Below, piece by piece: positions 9,077 to 16,943 of a stretch of 64,000 bases of DNA. The stretch is taken from contig CALXOF010000004.1 in assembly GCA_944389945.1 (NCBI GenBank), positions 1-64,000 of the forward strand, read 5' to 3'. Position numbers and translations under genes: made by a program. The notes beneath the pieces are model-generated. The model ran no database searches. It was given only the letters and a program-made list of their open reading frames with translations, and had not been told where the DNA came from. Each line of letters opens with the position of its first letter. Within the stretch, counting starts at the first letter, position 1. The DNA comes from an uncultured Kiritimatiellota bacterium (lineage in GTDB: Bacteria > Verrucomicrobiota > Kiritimatiellia > RFP12 > DVOR01).

Positions 9077-9283
9077 ACCTTATATAATAAGGCCACTGTG
9101 AGACCGCTCCCCATGGTCAATCATTCGATACAAACCCGTCTATTCAGTTGTCAAAGATCAGGCGTGGTTGCTTCATGACGGTTCCACGCACCCTTGCCCA
9201 AGACCTGTCATTCGTCTTCCCTAAATCAATAGCAAGCACACTTTCTATAGGAAGATAAACCATCATTAAGACCTGTCATTGGG
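9077..9283 (+). repeat. Dispersed element A, copy 1
   Basis: AT-rich intergenic element with an ordered set of motifs: palindromic CCTTATATAATAAGG at the left edge, GATACAAAC, ATTCAGTTGTCAAAGATCA, CACGCACCCTTGCC, then AAGACCTGTCATT at 9200 and again at 9268. The two copies of the last motif are 68 bp apart. The same order and the same 68-bp spacing occur at 35814-36022 (inverted) and 43325-43527. No open frame is conserved between copies. Confidence 0.75.
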
Positions 9284-9480
9284 TACTTCGCGCTCGCCCA
9301 TCATCTTCCTGCTGCGAGCGTGCACCCAGGGAAACGACAAAGACGCAAAGGAGGGAGCTAGGGTGTGGGGCAAAGCCCTCCCCGAAAACCAAGCGCTCAA
9401 GCCTCCAAACTTCCAATCTTCCACTCCTTTTGCTATTCTATGGGCACGCCGCGGGAGAGCCGCGGTTTGATTGCGCTTTG
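9284..9480 (+). repeat. Mosaic spacer upstream of the type ISP leader
   Basis: No gene seen. Contains word-repeat DNA such as CAAGCCTCCAAACTTCCAA and a local palindrome TTGCGCTTTGCGCAA (9471-9485). Confidence 0.5.
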
Positions 9481-9512
9481 CGCAAACAGGTTGTCTCACT
9501 GAAACTTGGAAC

Positions 9513-9636
9513 CTTTCATGCCTAGACAACGTGTTTGGCGAGGTGCGCCGGTATCGGCGCGCCTCCTTTCACGTATTCTAGGTAGGGCTCGTTCCAAGGC
9601 CTCAGTGAGGTGCGTGAAAGGATGCGCGCCTTTTTT
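9513..9636 (+). promoter_or_regulatory. Attenuator-like leader of the restriction-modification gene
   Basis: Two mutually exclusive RNA structures can form just before the gene at 9672. The first is an 11-bp hairpin, 9540-9550 with 9555-9565 (GTAT loop). The second is a long stem, 9556-9573 with 9613-9630 (17 pairs, one mismatch), directly followed by TTTTTT (9631-9636), that is, an intrinsic terminator. Both need 9556-9565. The CCTTTCA at 9512-9518 could also compete for the terminator's TGAAAGG arm. This is the layout of a transcription attenuator or riboswitch-type leader. Confidence 0.5.
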
Positions 9637-9671
9637 GTGGCCTCGGCCCAAGGCGCGAAGGAGGCCGGGCC

Positions 9672-12600
9672 ATGGGCATGACATTGGATGAGGTGTTGAC
9701 GCGCTTTCGCGAGGAGGCGCAGGGCAATCTTGCCGCCATGGGGTCCCGCTTCGAGCGGTTGGTGAAACGTCTGCTCACGCAGTTGCCGCTCTACCGGACG
9801 CAGTTCACCCGCGTCTGGCTCTGGTCGGAACTCAACCTCGGTCACGACACAGGCATCGACCTGGTCGCCGAAGACATCCACGGCGAACTCTACGGCATCC
9901 AGGCCAAATGCTACGAAAACGGCCACGTCGTCTCCAAGCCCGACATTGATACCTTCCTCTCCAAGCTCGGCGAGTACCTTCCCTTCGAGGGCGCCAAGCG
10001 CACCTTCGCCCACGGCCTCATCTTCTCCACCACCGATGCTTGGGGCGACAACGCCGAGCGCACGCTCGCCGACCGCCCCATCCCCGTCCAGGTGATGACC
10101 CTCTCGCGCCTCCGCGCCCTCGAGGCCAACTGGGAGGCCCTCGCCGGCCTCACCCCCGGCCCCGCCGTCACCCCCAAATCCCTCCGCGACTACCAACAAG
10201 AGGCCCTCGCGGCCGCCGCCGCACACTATGCCACGCACGACCGCGGCAAACTCATCATGGCCTGCGGCACCGGCAAGACCTTCACCTCCCTGCGCCTCAT
10301 CGAGCAAGAGACCGGCGGCAAGGGCCTCGTCCTCTTCCTCGTCCCCTCCATCGCCCTCCTCAACCAGACCCTCGTGGCCTGGTGCGACGACGCCGCCAAA
10401 CCCCTCCACGCCGTCTGCGTCTGCTCCGACGCCCAGGCCAACCAGCGCATCAAGCGTGGCGAAGACGAACCCGAGGAAGACCCCAACGCCCTGGCCCTGC
10501 CCCCGACCACCCGCCCCGACATCCTCGCCAAACGCATCCGTTACCTCCGCGAGAAATATCCCGACGCCCTCACCGTCGTCTTCTCCACCTATCAATCCAT
10601 CGCCGTCGTCGAGGAGGCCCAGCGCACCTACCTCGGGCGCGACGCCTTCGCCTTCGACTTCGCCGTCTGTGACGAGGCCCACCGTACCACCGGCGCCATC
10701 GCCAAGGAAGAAAAAGAGCCCGCCTTCACCTACATCCACGACGACGCCCACGTCCTCGCCCGCCGCCGCCTCTACATGACCGCCACCCCGCGCCTCTACG
10801 CCGACTCCGCCAAGGTCAAAGCCAAAGAGCGCTCCATCGAACTCTGCTCCATGGACGACGCGGCCCTCTACGGCGAGGAAATCTACCGCATTGGCTTCGG
10901 CACCGCCGTCGCCAAGGGATGCCTCGCGGATTACAAGGTCCTCGTCCTCACCCTTCCCGAGGGCGAACTCCCCGAAGACTCCCCCTACGAGCAGCTCACC
11001 ACCGAGGAGCGCAAGGCCCTCGAAAGCCGCAACGACGACGGCCGCACCACCGCCGTCAAACTCCTGGGCTGCATCAACGCCCTCGCCAAGCGCCTCAAAG
11101 ATTCCCCTCTCCTCACCACCGCCGATGGCGTGCCCGCCCGCCGTGCCGTCGCCTTCTGCCGCACCATCAAGACCTCCAAGGCCACCACCGCCCTCTTCCA
11201 AAAGTTCGCCGCCGACCCGCGCTTCAACACCCCGCTGCGCGTCGAGGCCCGCCACGTCGACGGCGAGATGGGCGCCCTCGCCCGCAACGATGCCCTCGCC
11301 TGGCTCAAGGCCGACGGCGGCCCCGCCGCCTGCCACCTCCTCACCAACGTCCGCTGCCTCTCCGAAGGCGTCGACGTTCCCTCGCTCGATGCCGTCCTCT
11401 TTCTCTCCAAGCGCAACTCCCAGATTGACGTCGTGCAGAGCGTGGGCCGCGTCATGCGCACCGCACCCGGCAAGCGCTACGGCTACATCGTCATCCCCGT
11501 TGTCATCCCTGCGGACAAAGACCCCAAGGAAGAGCTCGACAACTCCGACACCTTCGGCGTCGTCTGGACCGTCCTCAACGCCCTCCGCGCACACGACGAC
11601 CGCTTCGAGGCCACCATCAATAAACTCCGCTTCGATAAGCCCACCAAGGGCGAAACCCTCCCCGGCCCCAACGACCCCATCGACCCCGAGGAGCCCCCCT
11701 CCATCACCATCTCCTCTGGCCTCAGCGTCAATGAGAACGGCGCCTCCCCCTTCGAGCAGGGCGCGCCCGGCGCCATCCAAGACTCCTTCGACCTTCGCTT
11801 CCCCGAGAAGATGGAGCAATACCGCGACCTCCTCTATGGCCGCATCGTCAAAAACTGCGGAGACCGCAAATACTTCGAACGCTGGGCCACCGAGGTCGCC
11901 GCCATCGCCAAACGCCTGGTCGAGACCCTCAAAGCCCGTTGCGTTGCCGACCCCCGCGCCGCGGACACCTTCCACCGCTTCCACGCCCTCCTCCAGACCG
12001 CCGTCTACGCCAACGTCTCGGAAGAAGACGCCCGCGTCATGCTCGTCCAACAACGCATCACCGGCCCCATCTTCGATGCTCTCTTCGGCGGCAACGGCTT
12101 CACCGCCCACAACCCTGTCTCCCAGGCCCTTGACCACGCCTTTGACCTCCTCGCCGCCCTCGACACGGAAGAGGACCGCCGCACCCTCGCCCGCTTCTAC
12201 CAAGACGTCCGCACCCGTGTCGGCGACATCCAGAGCGCAGATGGCAAACTCGAGATTATTCGCACACTCTACGACACCTTCTTCGCCGCCGCCTTCAAGT
12301 CCACCGTTGAAAAACTCGGCATCGTCTTCACCCCCATCGAGGCCGTCGATTTCATCCTCCGCTCCGCCGACGGCGCCCTGCGCAAATACTTCGGTAAACG
12401 CCTCTCCGATGAAGGCGTCCACATCCTCGACCCCTTCACCGGCACGGGCACCTTCATCGCTCGCCTCCTCCAGAAGGACCTCGGCCTTATCCGCGACGAC
12501 GACCTCTACCGCAAGTACACCCAAGAGCTCCACGCCAACGAGATTGTCCTCCTCTCCTACTACATCGCCGCCGTCAACATCGAGAATGTCTTCCACGACC

Positions 12601-14486
12601 GCCAAGGCCGCAAAGAGAAATACTCCGCCTTCCCCGGCATCGTCTTCGGCGACACCTTCCGAATGCGCGAGGTCAAGCCAGACGACCTCCTCGACGACGA
12701 GGAACTCCGACCCAACTCCGAGCGCATCCTCGCCCAAAACAACGCCCCCATCTCCGTCATCGTCGGCAACCCACCCTACTCCGTCGCCAAGGGCGAGAGC
12801 TACCCTTCCCTCAACGAACGTATCGAGGAAACCTACGTCGCCGCCTCCTCCGCCACGAACAAGAACTCCCTCTACGATTCCTACATCAAGGCCTTTCGGT
12901 GGTCCTCCGATGTCATCAAGAACGACCGCGGCGGCGTCCTCTGCTTCATCTCCAACGGCGGTTGGCTCGACTCCAATGCCTGTGATGCCTTCCGCCGTTG
13001 CCTCGTCCAAGAGTTCGACGAAATCTACTGCTACAACCTCCGCGGGAACCAGTACACGCAGGGAGAGGTCTCTAGACGGGAGGGTGGGAAGTTCTTTGAC
13101 GCCGGAAGTCGATGCCCCATCACCATCCTCCTCCTCGTTCGTCTGCCGGCAGGACAACACCACGGCAACGCCACTATCCACTACCGTGACATCGGCGACT
13201 ACAAAACCCGCGAGGAAAAACTCCACGACGTGCTGATGTACGGGTCCTTCCTCAGCGAAGCCTGGCTCGATGGCGCACAAACCATCGTCCCCAATGAACA
13301 CGGCGACTGGATTAACCAACGCAACGACGCCTTCTCCACCTATATCCCCCTCGAACCCACCAAGAAGTTCGACACGCACACCCAGTCCGCCTTCGTGACG
13401 AACAGCAATGGTCAACAAACGAATCGTGATGCCTGGGTTTACAACTTCTCTAAAACGCAGTTACTTGAAAATTGCAAACGTCATATCGAAGCATACAATT
13501 CATGCCTTGGAAAAGCTTTAGAAGAAGATGAAACCAAGTTGCATTGGTCGAGCAGCCTCATAAGCTACCATGAGCGAAACATAGCGCTTTCTTTTAACCG
13601 TGAAACTCCACGTATTGCACACTATCGACCGTTCTCTATCGTATGGTTATATTACGACTCACACCTTAACCATCGTCCATACCAAATCCCCAAGCTCTTC
13701 CCAACGGGGAAACGCGGGGAAAACCTGGTGATTTGTGTGAGTGGCGTAGGAGGGAACAACCCCTTCTCTTGCATCATCACGGACATCACGCCCGACTTGG
13801 AACTTATCGGCAAGAGCCAGTGTTTCCCGCTGTATTGGTATGAAGAGAAAGACGTTGACCTCTTCGGGAAGCGGACGCTCGTGCGGCACGATGGCGTGAG
13901 CGACTGGATTCAACGTCGGGCGGAGCGTCAGTATGGCACGACCGTGACAAAGGAAGAGATTTTCTACTACGTCTACGGCTTCCTCCATCAGCCGACCTAT
14001 CGGGAGGCCTTCGCGGCCGACCTGAAGAAGTCGTTGCCGCGGATTCCGCTGGTGGAGCGCTACGAAGACTTCAAGAAGACCTCCGACATCGGGCGGCAGT
14101 TGGCCGCCCTGCACCTCAATTACGAGACGTTGGAGCCCTATCCGCTAGAGGAAAAGGGCGACTTCTCCGACACGCGGGTGACCAAGATGAAGTTCGGCGG
14201 GAAGGGCGGGAAAGACCGCTCCACCCTCATCGTGAATGGCACACTGACCCTGCGCGGCATTCCCGAAGAGGCCTATCGCTACCAGGTGAATGGCCGCAGT
14301 CCCATCGAGTGGGCAGTGGACCGCTATCAAGTGCGCCAAGACACCAAAAGCGGCATCATCAACGACCCCAACCTCTGGGCCCCGGACAACCCGCGCTACA
14401 TCCCCGACCTCATCAAGCGCCTCGTCACCCTCTCCATCGACTCCCTCAACCTCATCAATGCCCTCCCACCCTTCACCGCCGAGTGA
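9672..14486 (+). CDS. Type ISP restriction-modification enzyme (nuclease + helicase + N6-adenine methyltransferase + target recognition in one chain)
   Basis: Cuts foreign DNA and methylates its own target with one 1604-aa polypeptide. Domains in order: Mrr-like nuclease (D63 in GIDLVAED, Q77-A-K79), superfamily 2 helicase (Walker A ACGTGKTF with K202, DEAH at 334-337, MTATPRLY, QSVGRVMRTAPGKRYGY), helical coupler, gamma-class methyltransferase (DPFTGTGTF from D920; catalytic NPPY at 1033-1036), and a C-terminal target-recognition region. This matches the LlaGI/LlaBIII family. The stretch coding for about residues 1249-1336 is clearly AT-richer, with codons unlike the rest, as expected for an exchanged specificity segment. 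No separate S subunit is present or needed. AAGGAGGC lies upstream of ATGs at 9672 and 9678; either may be used. Confidence 0.88.
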   Translation: MGMTLDEVLTRFREEAQGNLAAMGSRFERLVKRLLTQLPLYRTQFTRVWLWSELNLGHDTGIDLVAEDIHGELYGIQAKCYENGHVVSKPDIDTFLSKLGEYLPFEGAKRTFAHGLIFSTTDAWGDNAERTLADRPIPVQVMTLSRLRALEANWEALAGLTPGPAVTPKSLRDYQQEALAAAAAHYATHDRGKLIMACGTGKTFTSLRLIEQETGGKGLVLFLVPSIALLNQTLVAWCDDAAKPLHAVCVCSDAQANQRIKRGEDEPEEDPNALALPPTTRPDILAKRIRYLREKYPDALTVVFSTYQSIAVVEEAQRTYLGRDAFAFDFAVCDEAHRTTGAIAKEEKEPAFTYIHDDAHVLARRRLYMTATPRLYADSAKVKAKERSIELCSMDDAALYGEEIYRIGFGTAVAKGCLADYKVLVLTLPEGELPEDSPYEQLTTEERKALESRNDDGRTTAVKLLGCINALAKRLKDSPLLTTADGVPARRAVAFCRTIKTSKATTALFQKFAADPRFNTPLRVEARHVDGEMGALARNDALAWLKADGGPAACHLLTNVRCLSEGVDVPSLDAVLFLSKRNSQIDVVQSVGRVMRTAPGKRYGYIVIPVVIPADKDPKEELDNSDTFGVVWTVLNALRAHDDRFEATINKLRFDKPTKGETLPGPNDPIDPEEPPSITISSGLSVNENGASPFEQGAPGAIQDSFDLRFPEKMEQYRDLLYGRIVKNCGDRKYFERWATEVAAIAKRLVETLKARCVADPRAADTFHRFHALLQTAVYANVSEEDARVMLVQQRITGPIFDALFGGNGFTAHNPVSQALDHAFDLLAALDTEEDRRTLARFYQDVRTRVGDIQSADGKLEIIRTLYDTFFAAAFKSTVEKLGIVFTPIEAVDFILRSADGALRKYFGKRLSDEGVHILDPFTGTGTFIARLLQKDLGLIRDDDLYRKYTQELHANEIVLLSYYIAAVNIENVFHDRQGRKEKYSAFPGIVFGDTFRMREVKPDDLLDDEELRPNSERILAQNNAPISVIVGNPPYSVAKGESYPSLNERIEETYVAASSATNKNSLYDSYIKAFRWSSDVIKNDRGGVLCFISNGGWLDSNACDAFRRCLVQEFDEIYCYNLRGNQYTQGEVSRREGGKFFDAGSRCPITILLLVRLPAGQHHGNATIHYRDIGDYKTREEKLHDVLMYGSFLSEAWLDGAQTIVPNEHGDWINQRNDAFSTYIPLEPTKKFDTHTQSAFVTNSNGQQTNRDAWVYNFSKTQLLENCKRHIEAYNSCLGKALEEDETKLHWSSSLISYHERNIALSFNRETPRIAHYRPFSIVWLYYDSHLNHRPYQIPKLFPTGKRGENLVICVSGVGGNNPFSCIITDITPDLELIGKSQCFPLYWYEEKDVDLFGKRTLVRHDGVSDWIQRRAERQYGTTVTKEEIFYYVYGFLHQPTYREAFAADLKKSLPRIPLVERYEDFKKTSDIGRQLAALHLNYETLEPYPLEEKGDFSDTRVTKMKFGGKGGKDRSTLIVNGTLTLRGIPEEAYRYQVNGRSPIEWAVDRYQVRQDTKSGIINDPNLWAPDNPRYIPDLIKRLVTLSIDSLNLINALPPFTAE

Positions 14487-14518
14487 AACTCAAAGTGCCT
14501 CCGCCGGGTCCCGTAAAG

Positions 14519-14705
14519 GGCCCTTTTCGGACCCCTATAAGGGTCGGCCTTGGACCACTATAAGGGTTGACCCTCGACCCTTATAGGGTCTCACCCCCGA
14601 CCCTTATAGTGGTTGACCTCGGACCCTTATAGGGTCTCAGAAAGACCCCTTAAGCGTCTCGCCAAAGACCCTTTTTGGGCCTCCAGAAGGTACTATATAA
14701 TAAGG
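14519..14705 (+). repeat. Palindrome array B, copy 1 (23-bp phased)
   Basis: Seven units, each starting GACC and carrying a small palindrome such as CCCTATAAGGG or CCCTTATAGGG. GACC starts fall at 14530, 14553, 14576, 14599, 14622, 14644 and 14667, i.e. every 22-23 bp. The array ends in TACTATATAATAAGG, resembling the edge palindrome of element A. Related arrays lie at 33087-33195 and 53385-53475. Confidence 0.85.
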
Positions 14706-14753
14706 TAAGGGGGAAGGGTCGGTGAGTTTTCCACGAAAACACGAAGGAGCGCA

Positions 14754-16331
14754 TTAGGCAAGCGGTTCAGCGGCGGTGCCGGTGAGGCGGCGGGTGGCGC
14801 CATCGAAGGAGAGGCCGATGAGGTGGACTTCCTTGCCGCTGTGGCGATAGGGCTCGGCGTAGCCCTTCTCCTTGATTTGAGCGAGGGCCTCTTGAGGCGT
14901 GCCGTCGACCTTGAGTTCGAAGACGAAGACGCGTTCGGGCGTCTCGGCGACCAAGTCGGCGCGGCCCTTGACTTGGCGGTCTTCGGCGGTGACACGGAAG
15001 AAGCCGCTGGCGGTCAGCAGAACGTAGAGGATGCGCTGGAAGGAGAACTCCTGCACGCGCTCCTCTTTGGAGCCGTAGATGAGATGGGCGTAGAGGTCGG
15101 AGAGGTTACCGAAGAAGGTGTCGAAGTCGGCCTGCTTCAAGGCCCGGCAGACCATGCTGAGATAGTGGTTGTCTTCCTTCTGCGCAAATTTCTTGACGAG
15201 CTGGGCGTTGAAGGCACGGCGGACCTCTTCGTCCGGGATACCGAGGGTAAAGACGCCGTCTTGGAAATCTTTGATGGTGAGGTAGCCGCCTTGGTAGAGC
15301 ATGGCAATAGGACGGATATTTTCCAGTCCACAAACGTCCAGGTCTTCCTCCAAAACATCCTCAACGTTCTCGTAGTCCTTCTCAATGAGTTGGTTGTTCG
15401 TGAAGTAGTTGATGACGGTGGAGGTCTGGCCGGTGGAAATCCATGTGCCGAAGAACGCGGGTTCGCAGGCACCAAGCGTTTGGCCGATGGCATAGGGGTT
15501 GTAGACCTTGGTCGTGTTCCATCGGGCGAAACGATAGCCGTTGTACCACCAACGGAGCTTCTCGCGATAATCTTCGTAGGAGAGGCCCATGACCTCGGCG
15601 TGGCGGTGCATCGTCTTAGGGAAGTTAGCCTCCAGCTCCTCGTCGGTGTAGCCAAGGAGCGTGGCATAGCGGCTGTCCATCGTGAGGTCAGTGAGGTTGT
15701 TGAGCGCGGAGAAGACGGAGAGCTGCGTGAACCGCGTGACGCCGGTCATCATCATGAAGCGGATAGCACCGACATTGTTCTTGATTTGGATATAGAAATC
15801 CGAGAGCTCCTGCCGGATGGCTTCGGCCTTTTTGATATCGTTCAGTGCGTGGCCAACGGGCGCGTCATACTCGTCGATGAGGATGACCACGGACTTCTGT
15901 TCCGAGGCCTCCGCCAAGGTTTTGATGGCCCGGCTGAAGTTGGCGCTGGGGAAGTCAGCGTCGTTCCATGCGCATCCGGCCTTGGTCAACGTCTCCTTGA
16001 CGTAACTCCTAAAGTCAATCTTGAAGGTCTCGAGCGTCTCTATTTTGAGGCCTGCGAAGTTGAAGTGGAGGATGGGATAGGACTTCCAGTCGTAGTCCAT
16101 CGTGTCGATGGCGAGGCCCTTGAAGAGTTCGCGTTCGCCGCGGAAGAGACACTCCAAGGTGGAGAGCATCAGCGACTTGCCGAAGCGCCGCGGCCGGGAG
16201 ATGAAGAAGAAGCCATCGCCATCTCGCGTAACAAGCGGATACAACAGCGCCGTCTTGTCCACATAGCGATAGCTCTTCTCCCGCATGACGCGGAAGTCGT
16301 AGGTCCCTTGCGCAATCTTCTCTTCTTCCAT
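14754..16331 (-). CDS. AAA-ATPase / PD-(D/E)XK nuclease family protein
   Basis: A 525-aa member of the 'AAA-ATPase-like plus PDDEXK' proteins common in gut bacteria, whose role is not established. The N-terminal ATPase has FISRPRRFGKSLMLS (K52) and Walker B VVILIDEYDAPV. The C-terminal part has GRADLVAETPERVFVFELKV, the D...E-x-K core of a PD-(D/E)XK nuclease. It lies convergent to the restriction enzyme with palindrome array B between them. A defence or mobile-element role is possible but is only suggested by the neighbourhood. Confidence 0.8.
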   Translation of the reverse strand: MEEEKIAQGTYDFRVMREKSYRYVDKTALLYPLVTRDGDGFFFISRPRRFGKSLMLSTLECLFRGERELFKGLAIDTMDYDWKSYPILHFNFAGLKIETLETFKIDFRSYVKETLTKAGCAWNDADFPSANFSRAIKTLAEASEQKSVVILIDEYDAPVGHALNDIKKAEAIRQELSDFYIQIKNNVGAIRFMMMTGVTRFTQLSVFSALNNLTDLTMDSRYATLLGYTDEELEANFPKTMHRHAEVMGLSYEDYREKLRWWYNGYRFARWNTTKVYNPYAIGQTLGACEPAFFGTWISTGQTSTVINYFTNNQLIEKDYENVEDVLEEDLDVCGLENIRPIAMLYQGGYLTIKDFQDGVFTLGIPDEEVRRAFNAQLVKKFAQKEDNHYLSMVCRALKQADFDTFFGNLSDLYAHLIYGSKEERVQEFSFQRILYVLLTASGFFRVTAEDRQVKGRADLVAETPERVFVFELKVDGTPQEALAQIKEKGYAEPYRHSGKEVHLIGLSFDGATRRLTGTAAEPLA

Positions 16332-16379
16332 GAATCTACTCCTAGTTCATAGTATAGCATAACCCCATGAGCAAGGCGG

Positions 16380-16885
16380 GAGAGCAATAGTGTCCGGGGA
16401 AAATTAAGAGGTTCGCGAGGGACTGCCAGTGTTGAAACCGCAGATGTTCCGTCGCTCCGCTAGGAAGACCTTACGGTATCTCGCAGATTTTGGCAGATTT
16501 AGGGCGTGCTACCGCAAGCTGATTGATAGCACGGCGGCTTCGTCCGTCGCACGTTTACCGCGCGCTCCGTTCTCCTGATTGGTGGAAGCTTGGAAGTTTA
16601 GAGGTTTGGAGGCTTGGCTTTGCGGCTGAGGCCGCTTTGCACAGCGGCCTCAGCCGTCGCCCCGCAGGGGCGCTCTGTAGCCGTGAAAGGTTTGTCACTT
16701 CGCGTCTACACGGTAATTTCCAATCATTCTGGCAGTCTAGCGTGCGCTAGCACGCCCTTAATCTGCTCAAAATCTGTGTTACCGAAGGTCTTCCTAGCAA
16801 AGCGACGGAACAATCTGCGTTTCCCCTCTGGCAGTCCTTCTCTGTGGTTCTCTGTGTATCCCTCGGTGGCGCTCTGTGATCTAAA
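16380..16885 (+). repeat. Mosaic spacer between the AAA-ATPase and the large repeat protein
   Basis: No gene seen in about 500 bp. Words shared with other spacers include CGCCCCGCAGGGGCG, TCTGTGGTTCTCTGTG, TGGAAGCTTGGAAG, GGACTGCCAGTG and GCACGCCCTTAATCTG. Confidence 0.7.
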
Positions 16886-16886
16886 C

Positions 16887-16918
16887 AAAAAAAGGAGGGG
16901 CGCGGAACCGCGCCCCTC
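16887..16918 (-). terminator. Intrinsic terminator of the large repeat protein gene
   Basis: On the minus strand GAGGGGCGCGG pairs perfectly with CCGCGCCCCTC (16895-16918, 2-nt loop) and is followed by CTTTTTTTG. It lies 26 nt beyond the stop. Confidence 0.92.
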
Positions 16919-16943
16919 TTTGGGATTTGTCCGATGGACGGCC

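Noticed and set aside
9200-9283. Two AAGACCTGTCATT motifs looked like a short CRISPR array
   Set aside because: The repeated unit is only 13-16 bp, there are just two per locus, the DNA between is partly conserved among loci, and no cas gene is in the window.
14487-14753. Palindromes of array B as ordinary bidirectional terminators
   Set aside because: Terminators do not come as five to seven units at a fixed 23-bp phase, and most units lack a T-tract. A terminator role for single units is not excluded.
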